Assembly (NCBI RefSeq): GCF_019597925.1 | Contig: NZ_CP080442.1 | Coordinates: 3,018,001 to 3,082,000 of the forward strand | Origin: [Clostridium] scindens | GTDB taxonomy: Bacteria > Bacillota > Clostridia > Lachnospirales > Lachnospiraceae | Direction of reading: 5' to 3' | Length of the DNA stretch: 64,000 bases | Shown: positions 25,520 through 33,933 of the stretch, in pieces | Position numbering within the stretch: position 1 is the stretch's first letter | Layout: each line of letters starts with the position of its first letter | The notes under the pieces: model-generated | Told to the model about the DNA's origin: nothing | Database searches by the model: none | The model's input: the letters and a program-made list of their open reading frames with translations, nothing else | Program-made: the position numbers and the translations under genes

Positions 25520-26920
25520 TTATACAAAACAGAAACCTACTACCAGATAAGCAGCCATAGCCAGCGCTCCGCATACCAGCGCATAAGGAAGCTGGGTCTT
25601 AACATGGTCGATATGGTCTGCGGCGGCTCCTGTAGACGACAATACCGTCGTATCGGAAAGCGGAGAACAGTGGTCTCCAAATACTCCGCCGCCTGCTACT
25701 GCCGCAAAACTTGCGATTACCAGAATTGTAAGCGTTCCGCCGGTAAAGTTAAATGCCAGCGGCAGCGCGATTGGCATGCAGATTGCAAAAGTTCCCCAGG
25801 AAGATCCTGTGGCAAACGCCATAACGGCAGATACCAGGAAGATGATTGCCGGGAGCAGATGCGGCGTCAGCAAGCCTTCCGTCATATTGATGATATAGTT
25901 TGCGGTACCCATCTGCGAACTTAATGCATTTACGGAATAAGCCAGCGCCAGCAGCATGACTGCCGGAATCGCGCCTTTTACGCCGTCTGTCAGAGTGCTC
26001 ATCACCTCTTTGAATGGGATTCCCTGGATCATCATGCTGACGGTCATAAAGATGACTACCATCAGAAAGGCTTCCATGGTCTTGGCAGAACTAAAAGCGA
26101 TATATGTACCGATCGCAATACTGATGATCATCAGAACCGGGAAGATGAAGTTCAGGAATATCCTTGGCTTAAGTCCCGGGTATGCCTCCATGTCCGTAAG
26201 TTCCTTGCCAATCAGCGGAGTCGCCCCATCCCGCAGTACCTTTCCTTCTTCCTGGGCTCTGCGCTCAGCCTTCTTCATCGGTCCGAAGTCCTTAATGATC
26301 CCGGATGCCAGAAGTCCTACGAACAGAACCGCAAAGATCGGATAGAAGTTAAACGGAATCGCCTTCAGGAATAACGCGGACGCATCCTTGTCAGTCGCGA
26401 TGCATCCCACGCCTACAGCGAGTCCCATCAGGTAGGCTGCCCATCCGGTGATCGGCATCAGAACGCTGACCGGAGCGGATGTGGAGTCGGCAATATAGGC
26501 CAGTTTTTCTCTGGATACCTTTGCCTTGTCCGTAATGCTTCGCATAACCGAACCTACGAATAACGGGCTGAAAGAGTCGCTGAAGTAGATGAAGATGCCC
26601 AGAATCCACGCCATCAGCTGTGCGCCTTTGCGGCTTAAATTCCTGTCATGCACCTTCTGAGAAAATCCCTGGATCGCTCCAGTCTTCTGAAAGTAAGCCA
26701 CCAGAATGCCGATAAAGGTATTCAGAAGCATAACCCAGGAAAAACTGGTGGTGCCAAGGCTCTCTTTTAAAAGCGTCGGGAATCCGAACAGGCCCTGTCC
26801 GGACAGCAGTGTTCCGGTAATACAGGCAATTGCCAGCGCAACGATCGTATTTCTCGTTACGAATGACAGTACGATTGCCAGGATTGCCGGGATGATTGAT
26901 ATAAATCCCATTGTTTCCAT
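25520..26920 (-). CDS. NhaC-family Na+/H+ antiporter-like transporter
   Basis: The 466-residue protein has about 11-12 membrane segments and family motifs such as FIYFSDSFSPLFVGSVMRSITDKAKVSREKLAYI (start of this block near residue 112), GSSWGTFAICMPIA and GGGVFGDHCSPLSDTTVLSSTGA. Formal NhaC members exchange sodium for protons, but many relatives in amino-acid gene clusters carry organic substrates. It lies 27 nt below the alanine dehydrogenase gene on the same strand and ends at two terminators, so the two form an operon upstream of the kynurenine-type operon. Its substrate in this setting is unknown; sodium-linked transport of an amino acid or catabolic product is possible. Confidence 0.82.
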   Translation of the reverse strand: METMGFISIIPAILAIVLSFVTRNTIVALAIACITGTLLSGQGLFGFPTLLKESLGTTSFSWVMLLNTFIGILVAYFQKTGAIQGFSQKVHDRNLSRKGAQLMAWILGIFIYFSDSFSPLFVGSVMRSITDKAKVSREKLAYIADSTSAPVSVLMPITGWAAYLMGLAVGVGCIATDKDASALFLKAIPFNFYPIFAVLFVGLLASGIIKDFGPMKKAERRAQEEGKVLRDGATPLIGKELTDMEAYPGLKPRIFLNFIFPVLMIISIAIGTYIAFSSAKTMEAFLMVVIFMTVSMMIQGIPFKEVMSTLTDGVKGAIPAVMLLALAYSVNALSSQMGTANYIINMTEGLLTPHLLPAIIFLVSAVMAFATGSSWGTFAICMPIALPLAFNFTGGTLTILVIASFAAVAGGGVFGDHCSPLSDTTVLSSTGAAADHIDHVKTQLPYALVCGALAMAAYLVVGFCFV

Positions 26921-26947
26921 TAGATAAAAGTCCCCCTTTTCTTTTGT

Positions 26948-28114
26948 CTATAACTTTATAAAATTATCGGATCGGCTGACCGTAGCCGGCGGCGCCGGAT
27001 CCAAAGCCCTATCGCTTATGCCCAGGATATCTTCCGGACGGATCCACGGACGATTCTGAAGCGCGCTGGTCTCCTCATGCGTCAGGTAGCCTTGATATGC
27101 GGTAAGGCTCCGTCTTAAGAATCCGTCTCTTGCGCAGGCTTCTGCAACTCCCAGGTTCAGGATGCTGCGAAAATGCGGAAGCACGGATGCCGCATAGGCA
27201 ACGGACGTAGAATTGGCAATTGCCCCCGGAATGTTGCTGACACAGTAGTGTACCACCCCTTCTTCCACATACCGCGGATTCTCATGCGTGGTCTCATGGA
27301 AGGTCTCCAGAGCCCCCTGCTCATCATTGCTGATATCCACAATGACAGATCCCGGCTCCATCGTCCTTACCATCTCTCTCGTAATCAGATACTGCGTATT
27401 TCCCTTCGGCCACTTCACGCAGTTGAGCACCATATCGGTCTCCGGCAGGATCTGGCGGATATTCTCCCTGTTGGAAATCATAGTATTGATGTTCTGCCTG
27501 TACTGATTCTGCAGGCTCCTTAAGGTCCCGATGTTAATATCAGCCACCGTAACCCAGGCGCCTAATGCGTGCAGGACGGCGAGCGCAGCCTGTCCTACCA
27601 CTCCGCCTCCTAAGATCAGAACCTTCATTCCAGGCGCTGCTCCAAGTCCGCTTACGAACTTTCCTTTGCCTCCATGAATGGTAAGCATGGAGTCCAGCCC
27701 CATCAGAGCCCCCTGCTTGCCTGCCGCCTCACAGTTCGGAGAGCCATATCTGTGAGAATCTTCTGCTGTGAATGCAATGACTTTCTGATCCAGCAGTGCC
27801 TGCACTTCTTCCGGATGCGCAGCCGGATGGATACAGGTAAATACAATCTGCCCTTCTCTTAACAAGCCATATTCCGATGGCTCGAATTCCTTTACCTTAG
27901 CCACAAAGTCACAGGTGCCGTAAATCTCTTCTGCCGTATCGACCATGACAGCGCCGGCTTCTGCATACTTTTCATCTGCAAACCCTGCCTTTACACCAGC
28001 GCCTTTTTGCACCAGTACTTCATGTCCATCCGCAATCAGGCTGGCCACTTCCACAGGTGTTGCGATCACGCGGTTTTCACCAATCTTGATATCTTTTAAT
28101 ATACCTGCCTTCAT
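26948..28114 (-). CDS. ald: Alanine dehydrogenase/PNT-family protein
   Basis: The protein aligns with alanine dehydrogenase: GILKDIKIGENRV carries the substrate Arg, KVKEFEPSEYGLL the Lys, FTCIHPAAHPE the catalytic His, ILGGGVVGQAAL the NAD fold and VIVDISNDEQG the catalytic Asp. It would oxidise L-alanine to pyruvate and ammonia with NAD+. The sequence is clearly diverged (AEDSHRYGSPNCEAAGKQGAL replaces the usual TAYE block), so a different small amino acid is possible. The ATG at 28,114 is preceded by GAAGGT; the longer frame to 28,165 has no ribosome site. Its promoter overlaps the end of the preceding gene. Kynureninase releases alanine, which makes its position next to kynU meaningful. 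Confidence 0.8.
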   Translation of the reverse strand: MKAGILKDIKIGENRVIATPVEVASLIADGHEVLVQKGAGVKAGFADEKYAEAGAVMVDTAEEIYGTCDFVAKVKEFEPSEYGLLREGQIVFTCIHPAAHPEEVQALLDQKVIAFTAEDSHRYGSPNCEAAGKQGALMGLDSMLTIHGGKGKFVSGLGAAPGMKVLILGGGVVGQAALAVLHALGAWVTVADINIGTLRSLQNQYRQNINTMISNRENIRQILPETDMVLNCVKWPKGNTQYLITREMVRTMEPGSVIVDISNDEQGALETFHETTHENPRYVEEGVVHYCVSNIPGAIANSTSVAYAASVLPHFRSILNLGVAEACARDGFLRRSLTAYQGYLTHEETSALQNRPWIRPEDILGISDRALDPAPPATVSRSDNFIKL

Positions 28115-28191
28115 TATCTTTACCTTCTTTTTCTTTCCTTCGTATTCTGACGCAAGAATATACATTTATCTGCATATTCACACGCTTTCTT

Positions 28192-28220
28192 ATTATACAA
28201 AATTTACCGGATTATCGCAA
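28192..28220 (-). promoter_or_regulatory. Promoter of the ald-nhaC operon
   Basis: TTGCGA (28220-28215) and TATAAT (28197-28192) on the minus strand with a 17-nt spacer; the -35 lies inside the last codons of the upstream Ig-like gene. Confidence 0.6.
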
Positions 28221-30029
28221 GAAAAAGCCGTTCTTTTTCCTCTTTTTATAGTATATTAACACTGCGATTGCCAAAAACGGGATAAAAATCATGCATATTA
28301 TTGGCCATTTTTTTGGTTTTTTCTCATTTTTCTCCTTAGCATCTGCCTTCAGTTTCTTTTCTATCGGCTTAATCAGCCTTTGAAATACCGTCTTCTTAGG
28401 CGACACTTGGAATTGCATATGACCGACAGCCTGATTGCCTGCATGGTCAGATGCCCTGACCTCGATCTCATAATTCTTTAAGTCCTGTACCGTAAACTGA
28501 TAAATCCTGCTCCTTTTATTCGTCTTCTGCGCCTCCCCGTTAATCTTTATCTCATCAATCTGATCCTCCTGATCTTCGAGGGTTACCTGGAAAGTCTTCT
28601 CTTCCTCATAGTCCTTCCCGTCTTCCACATCCCGAAACACAACTTGGGGAGGGGTATGATCAATGACGAATCTGGCCTTTGCCGTACCGGTGTTGCCAGC
28701 GGCATCAATGGCCTTTACCTCCAGTGTATGCCTTCCTTCTTCCAGGACTTCCTGTCCCATAGGATAGATTCTTCCATCCAAAAGTGTGGTGTATGTATAA
28801 CTGGTAAAGTCCCGGATCCATTCGCTGGCAGGATAATTCCAGCAGAAACGTTTCAGATACTGATTATCCAGACGGTCTACGTAGCTTATTAACGGACTCT
28901 TCGTATCAATAATGAACCGGGCTGCCTTCCCTGCCTCATATCCGGCCTTGTCCGTGCAAGACAGGCTCAACTGATAGATGCCGTCATCAGCCAGTACCTG
29001 TCTGGCACATTTCCCGGATTCTGTTTCCGACCATTCCGATACCGGAATCTCTCCGGCATTTCCTTGCGGGTCTTCCCGGCGGGCCCATGCCCTCATATCT
29101 TCCATTACATTTTCCTCTTCTACAAAGTATCTTACCTCCACAGGCTTGCTGGTAATCATGTAATCTTCTATCCCCTCTATCCTGGCCTTTGGCGGCTGCC
29201 GGTCGATGTAAAGACCGCAGGAACGGCGGGCCGTATTCCCCGCCCGGTCCCTTGCTGTCACCGTAATCTTTATGGAATTTCCTTTGGCGGATGCATAAGC
29301 AACCTGGAAGGTGGCCGGTAGTTCCTTGCTCTTTCCAATCAGGGAATTGCCAGAAGCGCAAACCACCTCTTCAATCTGGCTTCCCAACTCCCCATCCTCT
29401 CCCGTTACCGTTATCGAAGCCGTCTCCTGATACCAGGCCTCAAATCCCCGGGGCGCCCCAAGCCAAATAGCAGGCGCCTGCGTATCAATAAGGAAATCCT
29501 TATCCAGTCTGTACTCCTCTACCTGCTTCCCTTCTCCATCTTCCATCCAGATTGACAGTCTGTTGATTCCCTCCTTAAACTGTTCCCCCGCTATCCTGGC
29601 CGCATCGTCTTTCTGCGCCAGTTCCCCTTCCATCATCTGGCCTTCGCTGTCAGCAAACTGGTATTTTGTAACTCCCGCCCCGCTCACATGCGTAATTTCG
29701 ACTTCCGGCTTCGAAATATAGTATCCATTTTCCCCATCTTCCGGAGGAATGGATACATGAAAGCATTCGATAGGCTCCTCCGGAGGCTCTGGCTCTTCTG
29801 GTACCTCTGGCTGTTCTGGATTTTCCGGCTCCTCTGGTGCTTCTGGCTGTTCTGGCCGTTCTAACCCCCTGGAAGTATCCAACGCTTTCCATGTTCCTGC
29901 CTCTGATAATTCTCCCTTTAACTTTCCTGCCTCCTTTGGGACTTCCGCATGCAGGATTGACGACTGCTGCCAGTATATCATTCCTAATACGATGACCAAT
30001 GCTAAAATACTCTTTAATTTCCTACCCAT
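28212..30029 (-). CDS. Surface protein with Ig-like repeats and C-terminal membrane anchor
   Basis: The 605-residue protein starts with a signal peptide (residues about 5-28), then a Pro/Glu-rich spacer of about 30 residues (PEQPEAPEEPE-type repeats). Several bacterial Ig-like/big-domain repeats follow, each ending near IDTQAP, IDRQPP, IDTKSP or IDHTPP. The C-terminus has one membrane helix (about 578-595) and a basic tail; no LPXTG motif is present. It should be exposed outside the membrane, tethered by the C-terminal helix. Its start overlaps the preceding pseudokinase gene by 16 nt, so the two are translationally linked. The binding partner is unknown. Confidence 0.8.
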   Translation of the reverse strand: MGRKLKSILALVIVLGMIYWQQSSILHAEVPKEAGKLKGELSEAGTWKALDTSRGLERPEQPEAPEEPENPEQPEVPEEPEPPEEPIECFHVSIPPEDGENGYYISKPEVEITHVSGAGVTKYQFADSEGQMMEGELAQKDDAARIAGEQFKEGINRLSIWMEDGEGKQVEEYRLDKDFLIDTQAPAIWLGAPRGFEAWYQETASITVTGEDGELGSQIEEVVCASGNSLIGKSKELPATFQVAYASAKGNSIKITVTARDRAGNTARRSCGLYIDRQPPKARIEGIEDYMITSKPVEVRYFVEEENVMEDMRAWARREDPQGNAGEIPVSEWSETESGKCARQVLADDGIYQLSLSCTDKAGYEAGKAARFIIDTKSPLISYVDRLDNQYLKRFCWNYPASEWIRDFTSYTYTTLLDGRIYPMGQEVLEEGRHTLEVKAIDAAGNTGTAKARFVIDHTPPQVVFRDVEDGKDYEEEKTFQVTLEDQEDQIDEIKINGEAQKTNKRSRIYQFTVQDLKNYEIEVRASDHAGNQAVGHMQFQVSPKKTVFQRLIKPIEKKLKADAKEKNEKKPKKWPIICMIFIPFLAIAVLIYYKKRKKNGFFLR

Positions 30030-31546
30030 ACTTCTTCCCCTTCCACTCGAATCTCATATTCCTTCTGCAACTTCTGAAACTCTTCTTTCTCAAGAATCTC
30101 TGGCATCCTGCCAATATATTCCCGGATCGTCTGGGCGCACAATTCCCGGCTGATGGCTGTATCCTTGCACAAAAGCCGGATATGAAGGAATCCCAGGTCC
30201 TTTGAATCTTCCAGTTCCCCGACGCCCTTTATACAGGTATTGAGCGCCATCTCCTTCTGCCCGCATGTCTCATAAAGGGATGTCAATTTCTTGTACACTT
30301 CTTCCCGCTTCTTCTCCTCTGACTCTAATTCCAATATTTCTTCCCAGACATGCGCCGCCTCCTCAAACGCGTCCGTCTGCTCATAGGCGCTTGCCATATA
30401 CTCTTTTACTTCCTTTACCTCCTGGTTCTCCAAGTCTTCCCGTTCAAGCCATTCTTCTCCTAGCCTCAGGATATTTTCTGCCCCGTCTCTGGTTTCCAGA
30501 AGGCTGTATCCCTTGATCAGACATAGATCATAGCGCTCTTTCTGATCTTTCGGAGCCTCCTTTTCCAGTTCGAGAAGATGCTTTTTCAATTCCCGGCCTG
30601 CTCCCGCGGCTTCCCCAGTGCCTCCGCCTCCATCCAGCGCTTTTACGATGGCTTCCAGGTGTTTGGCCGGTGCATAGTCATCCGATACGAGCGCAAGATA
30701 TTGAAGGCTCTTTTTATAATCTTTCAGTTCCAGACAGTAAGCCATTGCAAGTTCCAGATATGCCTCCTTGCCCGCTGTCTCTTGATCGGAAGCGTCTTTA
30801 TTGACCGCGCCCTCATTGGCCGCGCTTTTATTTATAGTTCTCTTTTCTGCCATTTCTGTTGCGGGCTCATGGGATTCTTCCGGCTTGCGCCCTCCCCAGA
30901 GCACCGTTTTTGCAACTGCGGCAGATAGTATGGCAGCTCCGGCTACAGCCAGGATTTTTCTTGCTTTGGGATAGGATTCTTTTCTTTTTCTGTAAGATGG
31001 GATTTGTCTACGAATGTCAGATATGTCTTGATAGGAATGTTTGGATGTGTCTTTCAGACACCTTGATATAATCTTATGGAACCTTGCTTCTTCCCGCTTT
31101 TTAAGCTGCGGTTCGGGATCTGCCTCCGACAATATATACTGGATCGTCCTTCCAAGCCCGTAGATGTCCAGGCGGACGCTTGCCTTCTGGTAATAGGCCT
31201 GCTGCAGCGGAAGGAAATGCTCCCTGATTACCCTTCTCTGCATAAATCTTAATTGCTCTTCATTGGACTTGGCATCCATATCCAGAAAATGCAGCTGGCC
31301 TTCCTGCGTCACAATGATGCTGTAAGGGTTCACATACCGATAGCAGGGATTGCCCCGGCATCTGTGAATCAGTCCCAATTGCCTGGTAATATCCTGAATC
31401 CACTCTAGAAGCCTATCCTTAGACAGATTCGGATGGTATCTGAGCCAGACAGCTAAAATGCACCCCTTTACATACTCCGAACTAATATAGCAGGATTGCC
31501 CATGCTCGATCAGGCGCAATACATCATAACCTTCTTTTGATGACAT
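30014..31546 (-). CDS. Membrane pseudokinase with TPR-like C-terminal region
   Basis: The first 190 residues resemble the C-lobe of a Ser/Thr kinase: YRYVNPYSIIVTQEG occupies the catalytic-loop position (normally HxDxKPxN), FLDMDA the DFG position, and DIYGLGRTIQYIL the alpha-F Asp region. The glycine loop, catalytic Asp and a proper DFG are missing, so it is probably inactive. A membrane helix lies at about 200-220. The rest (about 255-500) is rich in helical pairs typical of TPR repeats (YLELAMAYCLELKDYKKSLQYL, ASAYEQTDAFEEAAHVWEEIL). EssB-like pseudokinases of type VII secretion share the general plan, but no other secretion genes are present. It is followed by the Ig-like surface protein with a 16-nt overlap. 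Confidence 0.7.
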   Translation of the reverse strand: MSSKEGYDVLRLIEHGQSCYISSEYVKGCILAVWLRYHPNLSKDRLLEWIQDITRQLGLIHRCRGNPCYRYVNPYSIIVTQEGQLHFLDMDAKSNEEQLRFMQRRVIREHFLPLQQAYYQKASVRLDIYGLGRTIQYILSEADPEPQLKKREEARFHKIISRCLKDTSKHSYQDISDIRRQIPSYRKRKESYPKARKILAVAGAAILSAAVAKTVLWGGRKPEESHEPATEMAEKRTINKSAANEGAVNKDASDQETAGKEAYLELAMAYCLELKDYKKSLQYLALVSDDYAPAKHLEAIVKALDGGGGTGEAAGAGRELKKHLLELEKEAPKDQKERYDLCLIKGYSLLETRDGAENILRLGEEWLEREDLENQEVKEVKEYMASAYEQTDAFEEAAHVWEEILELESEEKKREEVYKKLTSLYETCGQKEMALNTCIKGVGELEDSKDLGFLHIRLLCKDTAISRELCAQTIREYIGRMPEILEKEEFQKLQKEYEIRVEGEEVWVGN

Positions 31547-31715
31547 TTACATCACCTCTTTTTCTTGCCTTTTCCATTGTCTTTCTGTGGGAAATAAATA
31601 AATTTGATACGTCAGATATAAAAGATTCTTTTGAATAATTAGAGTAATACATATATTACTTGATTCCGAGGAAAATTACAAGTGTTTTTTGGGGGGAATT
31701 TTTGGAGTTGTGGAC

Positions 31716-31771
31716 GCAGGGGAGACGGGCGCCTGCTCTTACCTGCGCAATCCCCCGCCCGTCTCCCCTGC
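31716..31771. repeat. Perfect 16-bp inverted repeat
   Basis: Bases 31716-31731 pair exactly with 31756-31771 around a 24-nt loop. Weaker flanking complementarity (GGAATT near 31,695 with AATTCC near 31,800) could extend the stem. No T run follows, so it does not look like a simple terminator. Confidence 0.8.
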
Positions 31772-31956
31772 TGCCGCAATTTGTTGGCAATTCCTGTGAT
31801 GTGTGCCTGCGCAAATTTTCCGGCTTTATCCTTATTTTGCGATATCCGTATGCAACTTTCTGTGACTCTTCATCCTACTCCAGTCAGAATTCCCGGGCTA
31901 TCCTACAATTCCAGGAATCCCCTCAACGTAATATTGCCTGCCGCTTTCGAAGAACA

Positions 31957-32203
31957 GGCCAAGGGAGGCGGGGTGCTGGCTGGTGCCTGTCGAACGAGCC
32001 GTAGTCTTTGTTGCTGAAAAAGCCGCCGGAACGTGGCATGGAGATTTTGTCACAAATAAAATCTCTAAGAGTCTCTGAGGTGCGAAATCCTTTCAGGATT
32101 TCACGCCGAATAGACTCGGCTGCCACGTTCCGGCGACTTTTGAAGTTACAAAGACAAGGCAAAGAGAGCCAGGATGCCAGCCCGCACCCCGCCTCCCTTG
32201 GCC
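31957..32203. repeat. 247-nt long-arm palindromic element with three internal hairpins
   Basis: The outer arms (31957-31983 with 32177-32203) form 20 uninterrupted pairs, one mismatch and 6 more, then wobble pairs. After a 14-nt internal loop on each side, inner arms (32004-32038 with 32121-32155) form 15 uninterrupted pairs plus further blocks. The 82-nt centre folds into three hairpins: 32041-32065 (8 bp), 32084-32102 (8 bp, 3-nt loop) and 32105-32120 (5 bp). The shape suits either a large structured RNA or a non-autonomous mobile element with long terminal repeats. No coding frame was recognised. Confidence 0.8.
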
Positions 32204-32238
32204 GTCCTCAAAATACCAAACAAAATTACCCCAAATTC

Positions 32239-33486
32239 CTACTTATGACTCAACTCCTTCGGCGTATACAGATGCCGCGGAATACCATCTACCATAACCG
32301 GAGATACGTCTCCTTGAATCAAAGGTCTGACATAGGATATAAACTCGCTCGTCACATACGTGCCTTCCTTGTTCACCCAATCTCTTGGAACAAGTTTCTC
32401 GTCATTTGCGATCTTATGCACGTCTTTTACTTCTGTTCCGCACTGGTATGGATCATCGGACAGTCGCTGGAGCACCACCATCTTGCCGGAATCGCCTTCA
32501 TCCGCTGCCTTTACAGCCGCGCCGCCTACCTGGTATGCTTCCAGGATGTCCACTCTGGAAGCGGCATGGGATGCGGAACGCTGCAGCGTGCTGAGTTCGA
32601 TCGCACGGGTCTTGCAGCCGATCTCTCCTGCGATAAAGCTTGCAAGGTATGATGCGGTTCCAGATAACTGCTTGTGGCCGAATGCGTCCACAAAGTCAAT
32701 GCTGTTGCCCAGTTCGCATACATACGTGCCATCATCGGTACGGATCCCCTCGGATACCGCAACTACGATGGACGTCTTCTTTTCCAATAATTTCCTTACC
32801 TTATCGCCAAATTTCTTAAGGTCAAATGGAATCTCCGGCAGATAGATCAGATCCGGCCCTTCGCAGTCCTCGCCTTCTGACAGCGCCGTAGCTCCGGTCA
32901 GCCATCCTGCATTTCGTCCCATAACCTCTACGATCGTAACGATGCCTTTTTCATATTCCAGGCAGAATCCGTCACGGATAATCTCTTTCATGGACGTGCC
33001 GATGTATTTAGCCGCGCTTCCGTATCCAGGCGTATGGTCTGTCAGCGCCAGGTCATTGTCGATCGTCTTCGGGCATCCAATGAATCTGGTTGGATGTCCT
33101 GTGATGATCGCATAGTCGGATAACTTCTTGATGGTGTCCATGGAATCATTTCCACCGATGTAGATGAATGCTTCAATATCCAATTTGTCAAGTATGGCAA
33201 ATATCTTGTCATATACGTCGCGATTCTCATGAATCTCCGGAAGTTTATATCGGCATGATCCCAAGAATGCGGCTGGCGTTCTTTTCAATAATTCTGCATC
33301 CAGCTCCGTCTTGATGTGGTCTGCCAGGTCAATATATTTTTCCTCTAATAACCCCTGTACGCCATGAAGCATTCCATATACCTTCTTCGCTCCACGGTCC
33401 TTTGCTGTACGGTAGACTCCTGCAAGGCTTGAATTAATCGCTGCTGTGGGTCCGCCGGATTGTCCTACGATAACATTTCTTTCCAT
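32239..33486 (-). CDS. pfp: PPi-type 6-phosphofructokinase, second copy
   Basis: The 415-residue protein is a paralogue of the enzyme at 7,785-9,008. It carries GGNDSMDT near residue 112 and CPKTIDNDL near 140, the Asp/Lys combination of pyrophosphate-dependent phosphofructokinases, and EVMGRNAGWLTGA. It converts fructose 6-phosphate and PPi to fructose 1,6-bisphosphate and phosphate, reversibly. It lies 80 nt downstream of the glycerol operon on the same strand, with no clear terminator between. Read-through from glpK would couple glycerol entry at triose phosphate with the gluconeogenic direction of this reversible step. The start is supported by a GGAAGGAAGGGAA stretch. Confidence 0.93.
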   Translation of the reverse strand: MERNVIVGQSGGPTAAINSSLAGVYRTAKDRGAKKVYGMLHGVQGLLEEKYIDLADHIKTELDAELLKRTPAAFLGSCRYKLPEIHENRDVYDKIFAILDKLDIEAFIYIGGNDSMDTIKKLSDYAIITGHPTRFIGCPKTIDNDLALTDHTPGYGSAAKYIGTSMKEIIRDGFCLEYEKGIVTIVEVMGRNAGWLTGATALSEGEDCEGPDLIYLPEIPFDLKKFGDKVRKLLEKKTSIVVAVSEGIRTDDGTYVCELGNSIDFVDAFGHKQLSGTASYLASFIAGEIGCKTRAIELSTLQRSASHAASRVDILEAYQVGGAAVKAADEGDSGKMVVLQRLSDDPYQCGTEVKDVHKIANDEKLVPRDWVNKEGTYVTSEFISYVRPLIQGDVSPVMVDGIPRHLYTPKELSHK

Positions 33487-33566
33487 AAACTAGTTCCCTT
33501 CCTTCCTTGAATTGCTGTCGATATTACCATTTTAGTATATTTTAACATAATTGTCCACAAAAACTC

Positions 33567-33923
33567 TTATTTTTTATGCACATTTACCGTGGCTACCACA
33601 TCTATGCCGGTTCCGGCCACATTCTGCGCTACGATATCTCCTATCTGTACCGGCGCCTTGACCGTAATATCCTTCAATGCCTGCATGCAATCCATGATCC
33701 GGTCTTTGGGAATCTCTCGTTCCGTCTTAACCGACACCCTGGGAAGTTCCCCTCCCTCCACCTCAAGCGTCGTTGTTACCGTCCTGGTTGGGCTTAAAAC
33801 CTCCTTCTGGGCATAGGCATACCCCCTCATGCAGCGATTTCCCGACACATCTGCCACCTCATCCTCGTCTACAAGGACCTCCAGCTGGCAGCCGTTGGGA
33901 CATACGATACATGTCATCTTCAT
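33567..33923 (-). CDS. DUF1667 protein, Cys-rich partner of the FAD oxidoreductase
   Basis: This roughly 119-residue protein matches DUF1667, which regularly accompanies anaerobic glycerol-3-phosphate dehydrogenase sets in Firmicutes. MTCIVCPNGC and a later GNRCMRGY supply cysteines that could hold an iron-sulfur cluster. It probably transfers electrons from the flavoproteins encoded just upstream. GAGGTGGAG overlaps the stop of the preceding gene; the ATG at 33,923 was taken as start, although a GTG at 33,932 and an ATG at 33,917 are possible. It is last in the glpK-glpA operon. Confidence 0.82.
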   Translation of the reverse strand: MKMTCIVCPNGCQLEVLVDEDEVADVSGNRCMRGYAYAQKEVLSPTRTVTTTLEVEGGELPRVSVKTEREIPKDRIMDCMQALKDITVKAPVQIGDIVAQNVAGTGIDVVATVNVHKK

Positions 33924-33933
33924 TTTCTCCACC

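Larger units (their letters stand above)
31547..32238. other. 692-nt gene-free region rich in inverted repeats
   Basis: No frame here has a plausible ribosome site or family resemblance. The first 120 nt are AT-rich and should hold the pseudokinase promoter; the rest is GC-richer and contains the two structured elements listed separately. GGAATTT near 31,695 and its complement AAATTCC near 32,236 lie just outside them. Confidence 0.7.

Noticed and set aside
29760..29870. Pro/Glu repeat region considered as a sortase or PEP-CTERM signal
   Set aside because: It is a low-complexity spacer near the N-terminus of the Ig-like protein; no LPXTG or PEP-CTERM tripartite end exists at the C-terminus.
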